Part shown: positions 12,805 to 15,478 of the stretch, piece after piece
Numbering within the stretch: position 1 is the first letter of the stretch
How the letters are laid out: each line of letters starts with the position of its first letter
From: Gammaproteobacteria bacterium
GTDB lineage: Bacteria > Pseudomonadota > Gammaproteobacteria > Enterobacterales > Kangiellaceae
DNA length: 15,478 nucleotides
Assembly: GCA_013372875.1 (NCBI GenBank)
Contig: JABXIW010000418.1
Span: forward strand, 1 to 15,478
Direction: 5' to 3'
Program-made: the position numbers and the translations under genes
Notes under the pieces: model-generated
Seen by the model: the letters and a program-made list of their open reading frames with translations, nothing else
The model's database searches: none
Told to the model about the DNA's origin: nothing

Positions 12805-14682
12805 CTAGGCTTGCAAGGCTTCTTGCATCGCTTCCAGTTCTTCCCAGCGCTCAAACTTAGTTTCTAACTCAGTTTCCAATTGACTCATTTGCTCGTTAGC
12901 ATGGGTAATTTCACTTTTAGCCTGCTGATAAAATTCCGGCTGTGCCATCTGCTGCTGTAACTCACCAATTTTAGCTTCCAGCTCGGCAATTGCTTGAGGC
13001 AACGCATCCAGTTCTCTTTGATCCTTATAGCTGAGTTTTTTACTACTAGGCTTTTTCTTAACTGCTTTCGCTTTGACGTCAGCTTTTGCGGCAGCTTCAT
13101 TAGGCTTTTGCCTAAGCCAATCATCGTATCCGCCCACATACTCAGACACCTTGCCCTCGCCTTCAAATACAATGGTGCTGGTGACCACATTGTTCAAGAA
13201 ATCGCGATCGTGCGAGACCATCAAAATAGTGCCTTGATAAGCCTCAAGCATTTCTTCAACCAGCTCCAAAGTTTCGATATCTAAATCGTTAGTTGGCTCA
13301 TCCAGCACCAGTAAATTCGAGGGTTTGGCTAAAATCTTCGCTAGTAATAGGCGATTGCGCTCACCACCCGACAAGGCGGTGATAGGCGCTCGCGCTCGCT
13401 CAGGAGTAAACAAAAAATCCTGCATGTAGCTGATAACATGACGATCCTTGCCATTAATGGTCATCATGTCTTTACCTTCGGACACATTATCCATAGCCGA
13501 AGCTGTTTCATCGAGCTGTGCTTTGTGCTGATCGAAATAAGCGATTTGCAGCTTGGTGCCGAGCTTCACCTCACCTGTTTGCGGTTCAAGCTCACCTAAC
13601 AACATGTTAATTAAGGTTGTTTTACCAGCGCCATTAGGGCCAATAATACCGATCCGATCGCCGCGCATAATCAAGGTTGAGAAATTTTTAACAATGGCTT
13701 TGCCTTGATAGTCGATACCAATATTATTGGCTTCAACCACTTTTTTCCCTGAAACTTCAGCCTGCTGTAGCTTGATATCGACCTTGCCAATCAGGTTTCT
13801 GCGCTCGGCTCTTTCTTGACGAGCAGCTTCCAATCGACGTACCCGACCTTCATTCCTAGTACGGCGAGCTTTTATCCCTTGGCGGATCCAAACCTCTTCT
13901 TGCGCCAGTTTCTTATCAAATTCTTGATTCTGCTTTTCCTCTGCCGCCAGCTGTTCAGCCTTGCGGCGCAAATAATTGTCATAATCACCAGGCCAAGAGG
14001 TTAGTTTTCCCCTATCTACTTCAATGATCCGTGTGGCTAGATTTTTCAAAAAGCGTCTATCGTGTGTAATAAAGAGTAAGCTGCCTTGATAGGACTTTAA
14101 AAAACCTTCCAGCCATTCTATCGACTCGATATCCAAGTGGTTGGTAGGTTCGTCTAAAAGTAACAAATCAGGCTCTTCGACCAAGGCTTTTGCTAATAAC
14201 ACGCGGCGTTTCATACCGCCTGACAAAGCCGAAAAAGCCATATCGGCATTTAAACTCAAGCGTTTAATGACCGTTTGTACTTTCTGCTCTAAGCCCCAAC
14301 CTTCTCGCTCTTCAATTTGTTGTTGAATATCTGCAAGTTTCTCTAAATCTTTTAGATCAGAAGAAAAACTTAACTCATGAAATTGTTGAATAAGACTGCC
14401 AAGATTACCCAAGCCCTCAGCGACAATGTCAAATACTGAGCCATTGGTATCTCGCGGTACTTCCTGCGTCAACTTAGCGATTTTAACGCCCTGCAAAAAG
14501 CGAATTTCACCATCATCGGGGATCACTTCTTGATTGATGACTTTTAACAAAGTCGATTTACCTACGCCATTGCGCCCAATCAAACAAACGCGCTCGCCAG
14601 GCTCAATCGCAAAATCCACTTTATCGAGCAGCGCAGGGCCGCCATAACTCACTTCAACTTGGTTTAAGGTTACTAATGCCAT
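12805..14682 (-). CDS. uup: ABC-F ATPase, Uup type
   Basis: This 625-residue soluble protein has two ABC ATPase domains and no transmembrane region. Domain 1 has Walker A GRNGVGKS (36-43), signature LSGGMKRR and Walker B LLLLDEPTNHLD. Domain 2 has GPNGAGKT (348-355), LSGGERNR and LLVLDEPTNDLD. The linker between them is long and Arg/Lys rich (WIRQGIKARRTRNEGRVRRLE), as in ABC-F translation factors. A C-terminal coiled coil (about 555-622) is the Uup-specific DNA-binding type domain. The length agrees with E. coli Uup (about 635). It acts at ribosomes or on DNA structures; Uup loss affects transposon excision and ribosome assembly. ATG 14682 lacks a clear ribosome-binding site. Pairing with smrA suggests a joint translation or nucleic-acid quality-control role (inference). 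Confidence 0.93.
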   Translation of the reverse strand: MALVTLNQVEVSYGGPALLDKVDFAIEPGERVCLIGRNGVGKSTLLKVINQEVIPDDGEIRFLQGVKIAKLTQEVPRDTNGSVFDIVAEGLGNLGSLIQQFHELSFSSDLKDLEKLADIQQQIEEREGWGLEQKVQTVIKRLSLNADMAFSALSGGMKRRVLLAKALVEEPDLLLLDEPTNHLDIESIEWLEGFLKSYQGSLLFITHDRRFLKNLATRIIEVDRGKLTSWPGDYDNYLRRKAEQLAAEEKQNQEFDKKLAQEEVWIRQGIKARRTRNEGRVRRLEAARQERAERRNLIGKVDIKLQQAEVSGKKVVEANNIGIDYQGKAIVKNFSTLIMRGDRIGIIGPNGAGKTTLINMLLGELEPQTGEVKLGTKLQIAYFDQHKAQLDETASAMDNVSEGKDMMTINGKDRHVISYMQDFLFTPERARAPITALSGGERNRLLLAKILAKPSNLLVLDEPTNDLDIETLELVEEMLEAYQGTILMVSHDRDFLNNVVTSTIVFEGEGKVSEYVGGYDDWLRQKPNEAAAKADVKAKAVKKKPSSKKLSYKDQRELDALPQAIAELEAKIGELQQQMAQPEFYQQAKSEITHANEQMSQLETELETKFERWEELEAMQEALQA

Positions 14683-14733
14683 GAAAACGGATAAAATATT
14701 TCGATAATCGCATTTTAACCCAAACCGCCAGTA

Positions 14734-15372
14734 ATGACCTGCCCTCTTTGTCTAGAATCGGACATTTCTTTTTATCATCAAGATAAGCGTAGAGACTACT
14801 GGCAGTGTGGTCATTGTGACCTAGTGTTTGTCGAACCTAAGAACTTTTTAAGCGCAGAAGACGAAAAGCGGGAATATGATTTGCACCAAAATGATCCCAA
14901 TGACTTAGGCTATCGTAGATTTCTAAACAAGTTAGTCGAACCCATGATAGAACGACTCACACCTGGTTCAAAAGGCTTAGATTTCGGTTGTGGCCCTGGC
15001 CCCACACTAGCTTTAATGTTTCAAGAGTTGGGCTTTGCAACAGAAAACTACGATCCTATTTATGCCAATCGGCCCGAATTATTGCATCGCCAATATGACT
15101 TTATTTGCGCTACCGAAGTATTAGAACATCTGCATCAGCCACATAAAGAATTGAATCTATTAAAGAAAATGCTCAAAGCTAATGGCTTATTCGGGATTAT
15201 GACTAAACGAGTCATTGATTTAGCCGCTTTTAAGAATTGGCATTATAAAAATGATCCTACACACGTATGCTTTTATAGCGAAGCCACTTTTAAATATATC
15301 GCTGCCCATTGGGACTTAAATTTGAACATCATTTCGAGTGATACGGTTATTTTGCAAAATAACCCTAATTAG
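14734..15372 (+). CDS. Class I SAM-dependent methyltransferase with N-terminal zinc ribbon
   Basis: Four cysteines in CPLC (C3, C6) and CGHC (C25, C28) form a probable zinc ribbon. A Methyltransf_11/23-type Rossmann domain follows: motif I LDFGCGPGP (82-90), the acidic residue after strand 2 (NYD, D107), and TEVLEHLHQPH (127-137). The short C-terminal part (NDPTHVCFYSEATFKYIAAHW) is typical of this group. The substrate cannot be deduced; zinc-ribbon methyltransferases of this shape act on small molecules, sugars or RNA. It is divergent from uup with only 51 bases between the starts, so their promoters must overlap, but no hexamer pair is clear. There is no strong ribosome-binding site before ATG 14734, and no typical terminator after the stop. 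Confidence 0.88.
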   Translation: MTCPLCLESDISFYHQDKRRDYWQCGHCDLVFVEPKNFLSAEDEKREYDLHQNDPNDLGYRRFLNKLVEPMIERLTPGSKGLDFGCGPGPTLALMFQELGFATENYDPIYANRPELLHRQYDFICATEVLEHLHQPHKELNLLKKMLKANGLFGIMTKRVIDLAAFKNWHYKNDPTHVCFYSEATFKYIAAHWDLNLNIISSDTVILQNNPN

Positions 15373-15386
15373 CCGCAGGAATGGGC

Positions 15387-15414
15387 TTGCCAAAAAATCG
15401 GCTTAGGGTAAAAT
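15387..15414 (+). promoter_or_regulatory. Sigma-70 promoter of the tRNA gene
   Basis: TTGCCA (15387-15392) and TAAAAT (15409-15414) are 16 bases apart and 41 bases before the tRNA. The bases after the -10 (GCCAAGCCG) are GC-rich, as in stringently controlled stable-RNA promoters. An inverted repeat TCGGCTT (15398-15404) and AAGCCGA (15418-15424) brackets the -10. Confidence 0.65.
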
Positions 15415-15423
15415 GCCAAGCCG

Positions 15424-15441
15424 ACCAAGAGCTCTCTTGGT
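15424..15441 (+). repeat. 7-bp hairpin in the tRNA precursor leader
   Basis: ACCAAGA (15424-15430) and TCTTGGT (15435-15441) form a perfect stem with loop GCTC, 13 bases before the tRNA 5' end. It would be part of the leader removed by RNase P. It could instead be a weak terminator for the methyltransferase gene, but only three T follow. Confidence 0.5.
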
Positions 15442-15454
15442 TTCAATGATAAAT

Positions 15455-15478
15455 GGGCCCGTAGCTCAGTTGGTTAGA
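15455..15478 (+). tRNA. tRNA gene, 5' part only (isotype undetermined; Ile or Met-like)
   Basis: GGGCCCG would be the 5' strand of the acceptor stem, followed by T8, A9, the D-stem GCTC and the D-loop AGTTGGTTA with invariant GG, and the start of the returning D-stem GA. The window ends before the anticodon. The 5' sequence resembles tRNA-Ile and elongator tRNA-Met genes of gammaproteobacteria, but the isotype cannot be settled here. Confidence 0.9.

Noticed and set aside
1..15478. Mobile element, phage, toxin-antitoxin, CRISPR or defence system
   Set aside because: No transposase, integrase, spaced direct repeats, paired short toxin-like genes or recognised defence domains were seen on either strand.

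Overview
The window looks like ordinary chromosomal DNA of a moderately AT-rich gammaproteobacterium. The family set points that way: a SmrA-type Smr protein directly behind an Uup-type ABC-F ATPase, GreB, a YqcC-family protein, a DUF2889 protein, and Fur-type iron boxes. The secreted multidomain proteins would suit a marine or particle-associated lifestyle. The genus cannot be fixed from sequence alone. No insertion sequence, phage gene, integrase or CRISPR array was seen.

Layout. (1) Positions 1-821 hold the 3' part of a sigma-54-type AAA+ activator with a Fis-type DNA-binding end and a variant GAFTGA loop (GAFTNA). (2) 994-2982 is a secreted M11/gametolysin-like zinc metallopeptidase with Ig-like C-terminal domains. 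It converges, across a bidirectional terminator, on (3) a secreted cysteine-containing DUF11-like protein (3047-4732, minus) whose leader can fold into several helices. (4) 5124-5651 is a DUF937 protein on the minus strand. (5) 5784-6685 is a two-gene operon whose stop and start overlap: an alkyltransferase-like (Atl) DNA-lesion sensor and a membrane-anchored thioredoxin-fold protein. (6) 6697-6871 is a gap holding a Fur box, a good promoter and a terminator with no gene behind the promoter, which is best read as an iron-regulated small RNA. (7) 6878-7785 (minus) carries a DUF2889-yqcC pair. (8) 7986-10127 (minus) is a TonB-dependent siderophore receptor behind a perfect 7-1-7 Fur box that overlaps its promoter. 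(9) 10284-11007 carries a small lipoprotein and greB. (10) 11014-12011 (minus) holds a periplasmic DUF6265-like protein and an unrecognised conserved-looking protein. (11) 12213-14682 (minus) is uup-smrA. (12) 14734-15372 is a zinc-ribbon SAM methyltransferase, followed by the promoter and first 24 bases of a tRNA gene.

How it fits together. The most coherent theme is iron. About 3.5 kb apart lie two Fur sites, one over a siderophore-receptor promoter and one over the promoter of an apparently non-coding transcript. This would give uptake plus RyhB-like iron sparing from the same signal. A second theme is nucleic-acid and translation maintenance (Atl, GreB, Uup, SmrA). The candidate small RNA at 6748-6871 is the feature most likely to be undescribed.
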